Positions 34,808 to 44,480 of a DNA stretch of 64,000 nt are shown here, one piece after another. How positions within the stretch are numbered: position 1 is the first letter of the stretch; the number at the start of each line of letters is the position of its first letter. Under the pieces are notes generated by a model. That model made no database searches. It worked only from the letters and a program-made list of their open reading frames with translations, and was not told where the DNA came from. This DNA comes from Limisalsivibrio acetivorans (GTDB taxonomy: Bacteria; Chrysiogenota; Deferribacteres; Deferribacterales; Geovibrionaceae), in assembly GCF_000421105.1 (NCBI RefSeq), contig NZ_ATWF01000002.1, positions 434,001 through 498,000 on the forward strand, written 5' to 3'. The position numbers were made by a program, and so were the translations under genes.

Positions 34808-36610
34808 TTAATCTTCACCGATCTTAAGGACAGCGAGGAAGGCCTCCTGCGGAATCTCCACGTTGCCCACCTGCTTCATCCGCTTCTTACCCGCCTTCTG
34901 CTTCTCAAGGAGCTTTCGCTTTCTTGATATATCACCGCCGTAGCATTTGGCGGTAACGTTCTTCCTGTATGCCTTTACAGTGGAACGGGCGAGGATCTTG
35001 TTCCCCACTGCGGCCTGAATGGCGATATCAAACATCTGCCTGTGGATAAACTCCTTGAGCTTCTCAGTGAGGTCACGCCCCTTGTAGAAGGCGTGGTCCT
35101 TATGGACGATGATGCTGAGAGCATCCACGGATTCGCCGTTAAGAAGTATGTCAAGCTTCACAAGGTCGGATGTTCTGTAGCCTGAAAAGTCGTAATCGAA
35201 GGAGGCGTATCCCCTTGAGATCGACTTAAGCTTGTCGTAGAAGTCCATAACAACTTCGGAGAGGGGTATCTCATACTCCAGAATCACACGCCCCATGTTC
35301 AGATAGCGCATGTTGTTCTGGATACCCCGCTTAGCGACGAGGAGCTGCATAACACCCCCCACAAACTCCTCGGGAAGGATTATTGTGGAATTGATTACGG
35401 GCTCCTCAATAAAATCTATCTCAGAAACATCGGGGAGGTCCGATGGATTGTCCACCTCTATCTGCTCCCCATCCTTCTTTGTAACCTTATATATAACCGT
35501 GGGTGCGGTTGTAACCAGATTAAGACCGAACTCTCTTTCGAGCCTCTCTTGTATGATCTCCATGTGGAGCAGACCGAGGAAGCCGCAGCGGAAGCCGAAA
35601 CCGAGTGCGGCGGAGCTTTCCGCCTCGTAGCTGATGGAGCTGTCGTTAAGCATCAACTTATCGAGGGCGTCTCTAAGATCCTCATAGTCTTTGGAATCCA
35701 CAGGATACATACCGCAGAATACAACGGGCTTAACCCTCTTAAAACCGGGGAAGGCCTCCTTGGCGGGCACTGTGGAGTGGGTGATGGTGTCACCAACATC
35801 CACATCGTTGATATCCTTGATGGCTGCGGTGATGAAACCGACCTCTCCAACGGATATCTCCTCCACCATAAATGGTTTAGGGGTGAACACACCCACCTTA
35901 TCGATGGTGTACTCCTTCCCTGTGGACATCATCTTGATCTTCTCTTTTGGCTTAATGCGCCCGTCTATAACACGGATAAGAACCACAACCCCCTGATAAG
36001 TGTCGTACCAGGAATCGAATACCATCGCCTTAAAGGGTGCATCATAGGTTCCCCTCGGTTCCGGAACCTGTGCCACGATCCTTTCGAGTATCTCAACGGT
36101 GCCGATATTATCCTTTGCGCTTGCAAGAACCGCATCGGTGGCATCGATGCCCACAATATCCTCGATCTCCGCCTTAACCTTGTCCGGGTCTGCGGAGGGG
36201 AGGTCTATCTTGTTAATAACGGGGATAAGCTCCAGCTCCTGATCCACAGCCATATATGCGTTTGCGATGGTCTGCGCTTCCACGCCCTGGGCAGCGTCCA
36301 CAACTATAAGCGCACCTTCACAGGCGGCGAGGCTTCGGGAGACCTCATAGGTGAAATCGACGTGTCCGGGGGTATCGATGAGGTTGAGCTGATAGCGGTT
36401 CCCGTCCTGGGCCTCATAGTAGAGGCGGACGGTCTGGGCCTTGATGGTTATCCCACGTTCCCGCTCAATGTCCATGCTGTCCAGCACCTGGGCTTTCATG
36501 TCCCTGTCCTCAAGGCCGCCCGTGTTCTGGATAAGCCTGTCCGCAAGGGTGGACTTACCGTGGTCGATATGTGCAATGATACTGAAGTTTCTTATGTATT
36601 TCTTATCCAT
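34808..36610 (-). CDS. lepA: Translation elongation factor 4 (LepA)
   Basis: A 600-aa ribosomal GTPase of normal length. G1 is [16 protein letters not shown]2 includes [11 protein letters not shown]3 DTPGHVDF, G4 NKIDLPSAD; the C-terminal LepA-specific part has [13 protein letters not shown] near the end. LepA back-translocates or otherwise rescues stalled ribosomes. AGGATTAT precedes the ATG. A CTGCAGG-tgatc-CCTGCAG hairpin lies in the leader (36636-36654 area), and a TTGAAT-18-TATTAA pair further upstream could be its promoter. Confidence 0.96.
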   Translation of the reverse strand: MDKKYIRNFSIIAHIDHGKSTLADRLIQNTGGLEDRDMKAQVLDSMDIERERGITIKAQTVRLYYEAQDGNRYQLNLIDTPGHVDFTYEVSRSLAACEGALIVVDAAQGVEAQTIANAYMAVDQELELIPVINKIDLPSADPDKVKAEIEDIVGIDATDAVLASAKDNIGTVEILERIVAQVPEPRGTYDAPFKAMVFDSWYDTYQGVVVLIRVIDGRIKPKEKIKMMSTGKEYTIDKVGVFTPKPFMVEEISVGEVGFITAAIKDINDVDVGDTITHSTVPAKEAFPGFKRVKPVVFCGMYPVDSKDYEDLRDALDKLMLNDSSISYEAESSAALGFGFRCGFLGLLHMEIIQERLEREFGLNLVTTAPTVIYKVTKKDGEQIEVDNPSDLPDVSEIDFIEEPVINSTIILPEEFVGGVMQLLVAKRGIQNNMRYLNMGRVILEYEIPLSEVVMDFYDKLKSISRGYASFDYDFSGYRTSDLVKLDILLNGESVDALSIIVHKDHAFYKGRDLTEKLKEFIHRQMFDIAIQAAVGNKILARSTVKAYRKNVTAKCYGGDISRKRKLLEKQKAGKKRMKQVGNVEIPQEAFLAVLKIGED

Positions 36611-36715
36611 ATAATCCTGTTTTTCGATTTAAGCCCCTGCAGGTGATCCCTGCAGAGATTTTATACATAGGTTGATATTAATACTACACTGTGCGGGGGT
36701 TATTCAAGAGCAAAG

Positions 36716-37918
36716 TTAACCAACCAGCGTGTTGAGCTGGAAGAGTGGCTCCATAATAGAAACCACGATAAAACCGATGATTACACCAATGAACATTATG
36801 AATACGGGCTCAACAACGGAGACAAAGCGGGATGTGTACTGTTCGGTCTTTTTGCCGTAGAAGGTGCTCACACGCTCAAGTAGCCCCGCCATATTACCCG
36901 ACTGCTCACCAGTGGCCGCTGCTGCCTCGAAGAGCTCGGGAAAACCGCCAGCCTTCGACACGGCAGAGGAGAACTTCTCACCCGACTTAACGTCATCTTC
37001 GATGCGGACTATCTTCTCTGTGAAGGCCCTGTTCCACATAACACCGGCAGAGTTCGAAAGAGCCTGGGTAAGGGGGAGCCCTTCCTTCAGCTGGAAGGAG
37101 AGTATATGGGCAAACCTGGCTATGAGAACCTGACGTACGAAGCCGATGCGCAGGATCCTTTTATCAGTCTCCATGCGAAACTTAGGGTTATTGACATAAA
37201 GCCACCTCAGGGCTACAACGGCGGCGAGTAAGAATACAAATATGAAAACACCGTACTCCCGCAGTATCTCTGCGATCCCCACAAGCATCTTTGTGGTGGC
37301 GGGGATGTCTGTTCCCGCAGAGGCGAATATATTCTCAAGCTTGGGGACTACGTAGCTCAACAGGAAGCCCACAACACCCATACCGAGTACAAGTACGGCC
37401 ACAGGATACATCAGAGCAGAGGTGAGCTTATCCTTAACCTGCCTCTTCTCCTCTTCGAATGTCGCAATATCCATGAGCACCGAGGAGAGCTTCCCCACAT
37501 CCTCCGATGCACGGATCATGTTGACGTACATATCCTCAAAGAAGTTGGGAAATTTGGCCAGTGCCTCGCTGAAACGGTTACCCTCAGATACGGACCCAGC
37601 AACATCGAGCAGCATGTTACGAACCTTCTGCCCCCCGATGGAACCGGAGAGTATGCGCAGAGCGCTCACAAGGGGTATTCCGCTTCCCAGAAGAAGGGAG
37701 AGCTGGAAGAATATATCTGGGAGGCTCTTTTTACTGCCTCCGGGGAGGAAGGGGATAGAAAAGCTTCTCCCTTTGCGGCTCTTCACCTGCTGGATATCGG
37801 AAACGATGATCCCTTCACCCATAAGCTTAGCAAGGACGGCACTCTTGGTGTCACCCTCACGAACCCCTTTGGCCTTTTTGCCTTTTTTATCTATACCGTT
37901 GAAGCTGTAGGTGGGCAT
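36716..37918 (-). CDS. gspF: Type II secretion inner-membrane platform protein GspF
   Basis: A 400-aa polytopic membrane protein with two repeated GspF domains (about 67-190 and 270-395): FFQLSLLLGSGIPLVSAL and FAHILSFQLKEGLPLTQAL are the repeated signatures. Three hydrophobic segments are visible. It is the platform on which the pseudopilus is built. It overlaps gspE by one base and is the last gene of the gspCDEF operon. Adjacent lepA has its own leader. Confidence 0.95.
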   Translation of the reverse strand: MPTYSFNGIDKKGKKAKGVREGDTKSAVLAKLMGEGIIVSDIQQVKSRKGRSFSIPFLPGGSKKSLPDIFFQLSLLLGSGIPLVSALRILSGSIGGQKVRNMLLDVAGSVSEGNRFSEALAKFPNFFEDMYVNMIRASEDVGKLSSVLMDIATFEEEKRQVKDKLTSALMYPVAVLVLGMGVVGFLLSYVVPKLENIFASAGTDIPATTKMLVGIAEILREYGVFIFVFLLAAVVALRWLYVNNPKFRMETDKRILRIGFVRQVLIARFAHILSFQLKEGLPLTQALSNSAGVMWNRAFTEKIVRIEDDVKSGEKFSSAVSKAGGFPELFEAAAATGEQSGNMAGLLERVSTFYGKKTEQYTSRFVSVVEPVFIMFIGVIIGFIVVSIMEPLFQLNTLVG

Positions 37919-39369
37919 CAGTCGATCCTGGTTACCGTGATAAGCTCCATGGGGGTGGTAACGCCATGGCGTACAAGCTCCGCACCGTAGTCGAACATCC
38001 TCTTGTAGCCGTTATTCTTAGCCGTTGCGGCCAGCTCGCCGGAGGAGGCTCTGCGGTTTATGAGGCTTCTTATCTCATCGTTAACGCTCATTATCTCGAA
38101 TATACCTGTCCGCCCCTTATAGCCCGTACCGAAGCATGCATCACAGCCTTCACCGATGTAATGCTCATCAAGCTCATACCCCTCACCCTGGAAGTAGTCA
38201 CGCACATAGTCATCGGACTTAACCTTCCTGCGGCATTCGGGGCATATCCTCCTCACGAGCCTCTGACCCATGGTACAGAGGAGGGACGAGGATATGAGAA
38301 AGGGCTCCACATCCATATCAATCAGTCTGGCAACGGCTGTGGGGGCGTCGTTTGTATGCAGGGTGGAGAGGACAAGGTGACCTGTAAGCGAAGCCTGAAC
38401 AGCTGCCTCGGCGGTCTCTTCGTCTCGAATCTCACCCACGAGGATAACATCGGGGTCCTGTCTCAGGAATGATCGGATCGCACTGGCGAAGGTTACGTTT
38501 ACAGCCTGATTCACCTGAACCTGCGTAATGTTCTCCATATGGTACTCCACCGGATCCTCGATGGTCATAATATTCGAATCATCGCTGGCTATCTCCAGCA
38601 GAGATGCGTAAAGGGTTGTGGTCTTACCCGAACCCGTGGGCCCCGTCACAAGGATAATGCCGTTCGGCTTATTCAGGTTGCGCCTGTACAGATCCAGAAG
38701 ATGATCCGCAAGGCCGACATTTTCAAGGGTTACAAGGCTCTTCGAACGCTCCAATATACGAAGAACCGCCTTCTCCCCTGTAACAGAGGGGACGGTGGAA
38801 ACCCTCACATCGATGGTTCGGTTACCTATCTTGAGGTTTATACGTCCGTCCTGCGGCTTCCTGCTCTCCGCCACATCGAGGTTTGAGACAACCTTGATAC
38901 GGGCGATGATCGGGTCCTGAATCTTTTTGGGGAATTTTTTAACAGTCTTCAGCTTGCCGTCCACACGGAGGCGTACTGCAAAGCTGTTGTCCATCCCTTC
39001 AAAGTGGATATCACTAGCACCCTTCTTAACCGCCTGAATCATAAGCTGGTTAACGAGCTTAATGATCGGTGCATCATCGTAGGAAGCGGAAAGGATATTC
39101 GCCGTTTCGTCATCCTCAAGGGTCTCCTCATCGGACTCGAATTCATCGGAGACCTCGCCTCCGAGGTGCTCGAGGATCTCAAACACACGCTCACGGCTGA
39201 CCTGCTCAAAGGAGGGGTTAAGCCCGAGGCTGAAAGCGAGGAAACGGGCTTTTACAAGCCCGTTGTCATCGGCGAAAAGAAATTTTAATCCGTCTTCATC
39301 CACAGGAACAAAATCGCTCCTGTCGGGAAAACGAAGGTAGCTGTCTATGGCCTTTTCGTAATCTGTCAT
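37918..39369 (-). CDS. gspE: Type II secretion ATPase GspE
   Basis: A 483-aa secretion ATPase. The Walker A motif is GPTGSGKTTTLYASL, the Asp box IMTIEDPVEYH, the Walker B region DPDVILVGEIRDEETAE and the His box LVLSTLHTND. A tetracysteine zinc module near the C-terminus (CPECRRK and CDACFGTG) is typical of GspE. It powers pseudopilus assembly from the cytoplasm and binds GspL. The N-terminal N1E region (about 1-140) is present. Confidence 0.96.
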   Translation of the reverse strand: MTDYEKAIDSYLRFPDRSDFVPVDEDGLKFLFADDNGLVKARFLAFSLGLNPSFEQVSRERVFEILEHLGGEVSDEFESDEETLEDDETANILSASYDDAPIIKLVNQLMIQAVKKGASDIHFEGMDNSFAVRLRVDGKLKTVKKFPKKIQDPIIARIKVVSNLDVAESRKPQDGRINLKIGNRTIDVRVSTVPSVTGEKAVLRILERSKSLVTLENVGLADHLLDLYRRNLNKPNGIILVTGPTGSGKTTTLYASLLEIASDDSNIMTIEDPVEYHMENITQVQVNQAVNVTFASAIRSFLRQDPDVILVGEIRDEETAEAAVQASLTGHLVLSTLHTNDAPTAVARLIDMDVEPFLISSSLLCTMGQRLVRRICPECRRKVKSDDYVRDYFQGEGYELDEHYIGEGCDACFGTGYKGRTGIFEIMSVNDEIRSLINRRASSGELAATAKNNGYKRMFDYGAELVRHGVTTPMELITVTRID

Positions 39370-41210
39370 CAGTAATCTTTCTTTAACTGCTCTGTAGTCT
39401 GGTCCTTAAATTCCTGCTGTTGAGCTTTTTTCTGTTCGGTGAGCTTCTGTGCCTCACCATCAGTGTCTATGATATATGATGATATAAATACCATAAGGTT
39501 TGTTTTTTCGAAATCCGTACCCTTATTCTTGAAGAGCCATCCGAGAAGCGGGATCTTGGAAAGCCCGGGAACGGCGGAGCGTGTGGCTGTGGAGTCGTCC
39601 TTGATAAGGCCGCTTATAACCATCGTGGCGCCGTCCTTGAGCTTGACCCTTGTCTTCGTGCTTCTGGTCAGGGTTACGGGTGCGGTGTTGTCAAAGGTAC
39701 TTGCGCTCACCTTCTTAACCTCCTGCTCGATATTCAGAGTAACCTTGTCATCGGCGGAGATGTGGGGGAGTATCTTGAGCTTAACACCCACGTCACGATA
39801 GTCGTAGGACTGGACGGGGTTGTTGTTTGAATCGTATTTCGTGCTTGTGAGGAAGGGTCTGTTCTCACCCACGAATATCTCAGCCTCCTCGTTGTCGAGT
39901 GTCAGGATCTGGGGATTTGAAAGGATGTTTATACCCGAAGCACTCTTTACTGCGTTAACGAGCAGACCGAGGGTCGGGAACTGGACACCTTCATAGGTAA
40001 TAACATCACCCAGGATTCCGAGGCTGAAACCGCCGGCGAGTGCGCCGAGGCTGGGGGACTTACCCTCAAGTACGGGCCCCATATAGCCAGTTAGCGCACC
40101 ATCGGAATCGAGGTAGCCGATGTTTCCTGCCGTTGAATCGCTTCCAGCACCGGCAAGCCACTCAACGCCGAACTTGTTTCCGCTGTCCAAGGTTGTTTCA
40201 AGGATAAGTGCTTCTACATAAACCTGCTTTCTGGGTACATCAAGCTTCTTTATAAGTGATTCTATCTTCTGGTAGAGCTCCTGATCCCCGAAGGCGATTA
40301 TGGAGTTTGTTGCCTTATCCGAAGCTACCTGAGACTTGATAACTTCTTTCTTCTTCGGATCCACAACGGAGTCCAGAAGCTTGTTAAGCACCTTCTCAAT
40401 ATCCACGGCGGAAGAGTTGTTCAGGTAATAAACCCTGGGTTCATTCTGTGTACCGGCGGTGGGGCTGTCCATCTGCTCAATGATGTAGCTTATCTTGCGG
40501 AAATCCTCGGGGCCTGCGGCGATAATCATCAGGTTTGATGAATCATCGGAGACGATAACGGGATCACCGGATGTCATATGGTTCTTATTGAGCTCGGAAT
40601 AAAGCTGGCTGAGCCTCTTATCTATGTTGCTCGCAATTGCGTTCTTAATCTCTACAGTGTGTATCTCATATCCTGCGGCGTTCCTCTCAAGATTATCCAC
40701 AACCTTCAGGATCTTCCGAACCCTTGTGGCTGTGTCATGGAGGATGAAGGCGTTAAGACCGTTGAGGATCTGAGCATCACCCTCCCTTGATTTCAGGCTT
40801 TTGAGCATTGTGGCAAGCATGCGCACATTGAAGTTTTTAACAGGAACAACCGTTGTGGTAACCCCTATCTGACTGCTGCTGACCTTTTCACTGAAGCCGT
40901 CGTCATACTCCTTGGCCTCGTTGTTACGCATTATCTGGATAAAGTTCCCCTTATCCGCAATGGCGAGACCGTTTAGGGAGAGAGTAGTATAGAAGATCTC
41001 CATTATGTCATCAGTTTCCATCTTCATACCAGACTGGATGGTGAGTTCCCCTTTGAGGTCCCTCTCCTGATAAACAAAGTTTTTACCCGTAAATTCCGCC
41101 ACGAACTGGACGAAATCCTTCAGCGTCATGTTGTTGAAATTAACATCATACTGCCCGAAGGCGGGTACCGTAAGCATAATAAAAAGTAAAGCCGCTGCAA
41201 TTAATCTCAT
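39369..41210 (-). CDS. gspD: Type II secretion outer-membrane secretin GspD
   Basis: A 613-aa secretin, on the short side for GspD (usually 650-700). It begins with a signal peptide (MRLIAAALLFIMLTVPAFG) and has N0-N3 domains (about 25-330) followed by the secretin pore domain; VPGLSKIPLLGWLFKN is the secretin signature. The C-terminus after residue 570 is short and Gln/Lys-rich, with no clear S-domain. It forms the outer-membrane channel. It overlaps gspE by one base. Confidence 0.95.
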   Translation of the reverse strand: MRLIAAALLFIMLTVPAFGQYDVNFNNMTLKDFVQFVAEFTGKNFVYQERDLKGELTIQSGMKMETDDIMEIFYTTLSLNGLAIADKGNFIQIMRNNEAKEYDDGFSEKVSSSQIGVTTTVVPVKNFNVRMLATMLKSLKSREGDAQILNGLNAFILHDTATRVRKILKVVDNLERNAAGYEIHTVEIKNAIASNIDKRLSQLYSELNKNHMTSGDPVIVSDDSSNLMIIAAGPEDFRKISYIIEQMDSPTAGTQNEPRVYYLNNSSAVDIEKVLNKLLDSVVDPKKKEVIKSQVASDKATNSIIAFGDQELYQKIESLIKKLDVPRKQVYVEALILETTLDSGNKFGVEWLAGAGSDSTAGNIGYLDSDGALTGYMGPVLEGKSPSLGALAGGFSLGILGDVITYEGVQFPTLGLLVNAVKSASGINILSNPQILTLDNEEAEIFVGENRPFLTSTKYDSNNNPVQSYDYRDVGVKLKILPHISADDKVTLNIEQEVKKVSASTFDNTAPVTLTRSTKTRVKLKDGATMVISGLIKDDSTATRSAVPGLSKIPLLGWLFKNKGTDFEKTNLMVFISSYIIDTDGEAQKLTEQKKAQQQEFKDQTTEQLKKDY

Positions 41211-41219
41211 CAGTGCACC

Positions 41220-42119
41220 TTAGTTTATTTCAACGAAAATTGTTTTCTTCTCGCCCTTGCGTTCTATATCCAGAGTTACTGCGGAAATATCCTCCACAGA
41301 ACCCATCATGCCGAAGAGAACCTCCGGCGTTTTAAGCTCCTGACCGTTTATGCGCATGAGAACATCACCGTTCTGGAGACCCACACGGCGCAGGACCGAA
41401 TCCTTGCGCATCCTTGTGAGTCTGTATCCGATGAGCTCCCCACCCCTTTCATAGGGGCGCATAAGAACCGACTTGATGATGCTGTTTATATCCCCCATCT
41501 GCTCCACGAAGTCCTCTCTGGGGATGGTTATCTTATCGGTGGAAGCAGAGGGCTGATCCTCTTCATAGCGTGCATCATCACCTTCGTCATCATCGTTTCT
41601 GCTTATAGTTATTGCTGATTCCCGCACACGCTCCATCTCTGCCCTGTCATAAAGGTTGAGACGACTCTTACGTCCGTTCACATTGATCATGGCGTAATCA
41701 CGTCCCAGCTTAGAGAGTTCAACACCGTTTATCGTTTCACCTTCAATAAACACGAAGGTTTCCCGCTCTACGCTCATTACAGCAACGGACTGCTCACCCT
41801 CGCCCCCGAGCATGATTCCGAGGAGCTCAACATTCGCCGGCGGGGGAGCGGATGCCTCCTGTGCTTCGGAGACTTTTTCCTCGGTTTCTGCCACTTCTAC
41901 AGGCTCCTGTCTCTGCCCTGTGAGGATATCGAAAACGTTCCTCTCAAGGATAAGCTCAGTATCCGCAACCTGGGAACTGTTGTTTTCAGCTGCCTGAACC
42001 TGCACAGGCGCAGGGATAAGACCGCTGTGGCGATAGCTCATATAGCCGGAAACCAGCACAGACACGGCAAAGCCGATGAAGACGGGATATATATACCAAG
42101 GTATCTTAATATTTTCCAT
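41220..42119 (-). CDS. gspC: Type II secretion protein GspC
   Basis: A 299-aa bitopic inner-membrane protein. A membrane segment (about 7-27) is followed by a Pro/Glu-rich linker, an HR domain (about 93-155, NVELLGIMLGG and FIEGETINGVEL) and a C-terminal PDZ domain (about 225-299, LIGYRLTRMRKDSVLRRVGL). GspC links the inner-membrane platform to the secretin. It is the first gene of the leftward gsp operon. A GGTTAAA-ataa-TTTAACC hairpin (42179-42196) lies about 60 bases upstream and could be part of its promoter. Confidence 0.92.
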   Translation of the reverse strand: MENIKIPWYIYPVFIGFAVSVLVSGYMSYRHSGLIPAPVQVQAAENNSSQVADTELILERNVFDILTGQRQEPVEVAETEEKVSEAQEASAPPPANVELLGIMLGGEGEQSVAVMSVERETFVFIEGETINGVELSKLGRDYAMINVNGRKSRLNLYDRAEMERVRESAITISRNDDDEGDDARYEEDQPSASTDKITIPREDFVEQMGDINSIIKSVLMRPYERGGELIGYRLTRMRKDSVLRRVGLQNGDVLMRINGQELKTPEVLFGMMGSVEDISAVTLDIERKGEKKTIFVEIN

Positions 42120-42178
42120 GATCTCAGAAATACCATGTTTCCTTAAAAAATCAATTAAATTGTATGTAAAATGCCCTA

Positions 42179-42196
42179 GGTTAAAATAATTTAACC
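42179..42196. promoter_or_regulatory. Inverted repeat upstream of gspC
   Basis: A perfect 7-bp inverted repeat GGTTAAA-ataa-TTTAACC lies between the CPBP protease gene and gspC. On the minus strand a TACAAT box follows toward gspC. It may be an operator or a promoter element; there is no T-run to call it a terminator. Confidence 0.35.
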
Positions 42197-42243
42197 ACCC
42201 ATATTGAACCGATGCTTACTCGAAAACCGAGTTATCAAAAAGT

Positions 42244-42639
42244 TCAAGTGATCATTACATTCAGATTATAAAAAGAATGTATAAGGATGGGGATATACAC
42301 ACTGCGGTACTCTGTATAGAGCCTCCCGAAGATAAGCGAAGGTATGTACACAAGGGCGGAATGCAGGGGGGAGGATGTTATAAGATGCATGGCGGAAAAG
42401 AGCACAGATGTGCCTAGATTTCCATATGTAAGCCCCCATAAACCCCCATTAATCCGCCTTTCGGCATAATCCTGAACCACACCACGGAAGAAAAGCTCCT
42501 CGGCAACGGGGGCGAGGATGAGGAAATGGAAGACCTTCTGGCCATCGAACCGGAACTCCGCCCCGGTGAAGATGATCCTGAAAGCAAAATATGAAAGTCC
42601 CGCTATGAATGCGGCGGCGGTGAGTCTCTCCCGTTTCAT
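42244..42639 (-). CDS. Short CPBP-type (Abi/CAAX-like) intramembrane protease
   Basis: A 131-aa membrane protein of the CPBP glutamic-protease family, about half the usual length. The catalytic EExxxR box is APVAEELFFRGVVQDYAERR, a second motif is VLFSAMHLITS and the third LIHSFYNLN. Three or four hydrophobic segments surround them. It sits at the divergence point of the two gsp operons, upstream of gspC on the same strand. CPBP proteases process membrane or sorted proteins; no substrate (for example a C-terminal sorting-signal protein) is evident in the window. Confidence 0.82.
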   Translation of the reverse strand: MKRERLTAAAFIAGLSYFAFRIIFTGAEFRFDGQKVFHFLILAPVAEELFFRGVVQDYAERRINGGLWGLTYGNLGTSVLFSAMHLITSSPLHSALVYIPSLIFGRLYTEYRSVYIPILIHSFYNLNVMIT

Positions 42640-42704
42640 TTATAAAATTTAGCACGTATGAACAAACTTCAAAACTATTTATATCTGCACCTGTCATTAA
42701 GGTA

Positions 42705-42733
42705 TTGAATTAGACAGGCTATAAGCCTATAAT
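42705..42733 (+). promoter_or_regulatory. Sigma-70 promoter of the gspG-N operon
   Basis: TTGAAT (42705-42710) and a perfect TATAAT (42728-42733) are separated by 17 bases, directly upstream of gspG, whose ATG at 42760 has AGAGG 5 bases before it. A short AGGCT-ataa-AGCCT hairpin overlaps the -10 region. The leader is about 20 bases. Confidence 0.75.
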
Positions 42734-42759
42734 CCCAAAAAAATTCCCAGAGGTACTGT

Positions 42760-43194
42760 ATGAAAAGCAGAAAAGGCTTCACAATTATTGAGGTGCTTGT
42801 GGTTATCGTTATCCTCGGACTGCTCGCCACCTTCCTTGTTCCTAAAATCATGGACAAACCGGATGAAGCCAGAGTAGCCAAGGCAAAGAACGATATCCTT
42901 GCCATTGATTCCGCACTTAAGATGTATAAGCTCGACAACGGTGTATACCCCACCACAGAGCAGGGTCTTGAGGCCCTCGTGGAGAAGCCCGAGATAGAGC
43001 CTATCCCTAAGAACTACCGCAAAGGTGGGTATCTCGATTCCTCAAACGCTCCCACCGATCCATGGGAGAATCCCTATGTTTACAGGAGCCCCGGCGATGA
43101 CGATCGTGATTACGACATCATCTCACTCGGTTCCGACGGCAAAGAGGGTGGCGAGGAATACGCATCCGACATTAAGAGCTACGAGATCAAATAG
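42760..43194 (+). CDS. gspG: Major pseudopilin GspG
   Basis: A 144-aa pseudopilin. The prepilin cleavage site is [14 protein letters not shown] (Gly at -1, Glu at +5), followed by a hydrophobic helix. [24 protein letters not shown] and [10 protein letters not shown] are hallmark GspG segments, the last including Ca2+ ligands. It forms the pseudopilus shaft. It is the first gene of the plus-strand operon; gspH follows by two bases. Confidence 0.96.
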   Translation: MKSRKGFTIIEVLVVIVILGLLATFLVPKIMDKPDEARVAKAKNDILAIDSALKMYKLDNGVYPTTEQGLEALVEKPEIEPIPKNYRKGGYLDSSNAPTDPWENPYVYRSPGDDDRDYDIISLGSDGKEGGEEYASDIKSYEIK

Positions 43195-43196
43195 TA

Positions 43197-43616
43197 ATGA
43201 ACAGACGGGGATTCACCCTCGTTGAGCTTATTATTGTTATGCTCATCCTCGGGATAGGTGCCATGACCGTAACGCCGATTATGGTGGAGAAGGCCGTGGG
43301 CGTTCCCGAGGAGGTTAAGTTCTTTAATGAGATACTTGCAGAACTCGAGAAGGAAGCCGTTGAGCTGGGCAGACCCGTTCAGCTCAGGGGTTTTCAGGGT
43401 TCTGCAAATGTTGTTATGCCCGACGGTGAACGCAGAAGCATCCCCGGCGTGGATACAGTTTCAAACATTACTATCAACGATGTGGAGCCGGCATCTAACG
43501 AATACATAATACATATTTATCCCAAACATATATGCGATCATTTCATTATAGAATTCGGCGAAGAACGATCCCTCGAATCACTTCCGCTCCTTCTTAAAAC
43601 AAGGATAGTTAAATGA
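43197..43616 (+). CDS. gspH: Minor pseudopilin GspH
   Basis: A 139-aa minor pseudopilin with cleavage site RRG-FTLVELIIVML and Glu at +5. The remainder is a small beta-rich domain with little conservation. The order G-H-I-J-K supports the assignment. Its stop overlaps the gspI ATG by 4 bases. Confidence 0.85.
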   Translation: MNRRGFTLVELIIVMLILGIGAMTVTPIMVEKAVGVPEEVKFFNEILAELEKEAVELGRPVQLRGFQGSANVVMPDGERRSIPGVDTVSNITINDVEPASNEYIIHIYPKHICDHFIIEFGEERSLESLPLLLKTRIVK

Positions 43617-43939
43617 AAAAAGGATTTACACTGCTCGAGATTCTTATCGCACTCGCCCTGCTCTCCCTCGGCATGATGGGGATATACACCCTTATCCGTC
43701 AGTCGCTGGAGTTCAACAGCTATTCACAGGAGAAGATCCGCCTTCTCGGAAGGGGATACGAAAGGGTTATCCTCCTCCTTAATGACACATCGGGACTGGA
43801 GGAAAAGGTTACCTTCGACAATATAACCTACACCTTCGACATAGATAAAAGCCCCACAATGCTCCAGAATATTGAGGAATGTGTTCTGACCGTTGAGGAC
43901 GGTACATCCTCCGCCACACTGGTGTACTATGAGAGATAG
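43613..43939 (+). CDS. gspI: Minor pseudopilin GspI
   Basis: A 108-aa minor pseudopilin. The cleavage site is KKG-FTLLEILIALALLSLGMMG, with Glu at +5. GspI nucleates the pseudopilus tip with GspJ and GspK. It overlaps gspH by 4 bases and gspJ by 11. Confidence 0.85.
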   Translation: MKKGFTLLEILIALALLSLGMMGIYTLIRQSLEFNSYSQEKIRLLGRGYERVILLLNDTSGLEEKVTFDNITYTFDIDKSPTMLQNIEECVLTVEDGTSSATLVYYER

Positions 43940-44480
43940 ACGGGGATTCACCCTTGCGGAACTGGTTATCGCAGTTGCTGTGGCTGCCCATGTACTCGTG
44001 GCGGCTTACGGGATTTTCCGTTCAATCATCGATACCAGAGACTTCTCCGTATCATCCTCCGAAGCGGCGGTTCTTAATGTTAAGCTGACAAAGGTCCTGT
44101 CCGCCGATTTCCGTCAGGCGGTTCGGGGGAGCGTTGAGGCGGTCAGCTTTCTGGACGATTTCAAGCTTGTTATGGAGACCCACAACTCCCTCTTCTTCAA
44201 CGGCGCAATACCCGTTGAGGTATCCTACTACGTAGAGGATGACGATCTTTTCAGGGAGGAGCGGATGCCCCTCATGGATTTTGTGGACAAGATGGTTATC
44301 ATCCCCTCTGTGGAGGACTACGAGGTCCTCTTCCACGACGGGGATGAGTACTCGGAGAACGCCCCCGCAGAGGTGCGCTTAGTGCGCATGAGCCTAAGAG
44401 CCGGCGGAAGGCTTATCGAGTCCGTGGCGGGGAGCTACCACGACAACACATACATCAATGCAGAGGGGATAGGGCAGTGA
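43929..44480 (+). CDS. gspJ: Minor pseudopilin GspJ
   Basis: A 183-aa minor pseudopilin. A longer frame begins at 43893, but the ATG at 43929 puts the prepilin motif RRG-FTLAELVIAVAV at the proper position and only overlaps gspI by 11 bases. Glu at +5 is present. The body is a beta-rich domain. It overlaps gspK by 4 bases (GTGA). Confidence 0.85.
   Translation: MRDRRGFTLAELVIAVAVAAHVLVAAYGIFRSIIDTRDFSVSSSEAAVLNVKLTKVLSADFRQAVRGSVEAVSFLDDFKLVMETHNSLFFNGAIPVEVSYYVEDDDLFREERMPLMDFVDKMVIIPSVEDYEVLFHDGDEYSENAPAEVRLVRMSLRAGGRLIESVAGSYHDNTYINAEGIGQ

Noticed and set aside
35549-36646. A 365-codon open frame on the plus strand across lepA
   Set aside because: It lies antisense to the well-supported lepA, has no ribosome binding site and no recognisable protein pattern; it follows from lepA codon use.
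36636-36654. CTGCAGG/CCTGCAG hairpin as terminator of the gspCDEF operon
   Set aside because: No T-run follows on the minus strand and it is close to the lepA start; a leader hairpin fits better.
43893-43928. Longer N-terminus for gspJ
   Set aside because: It would place 12 unrelated residues before the prepilin cleavage motif and extend the overlap with gspI.
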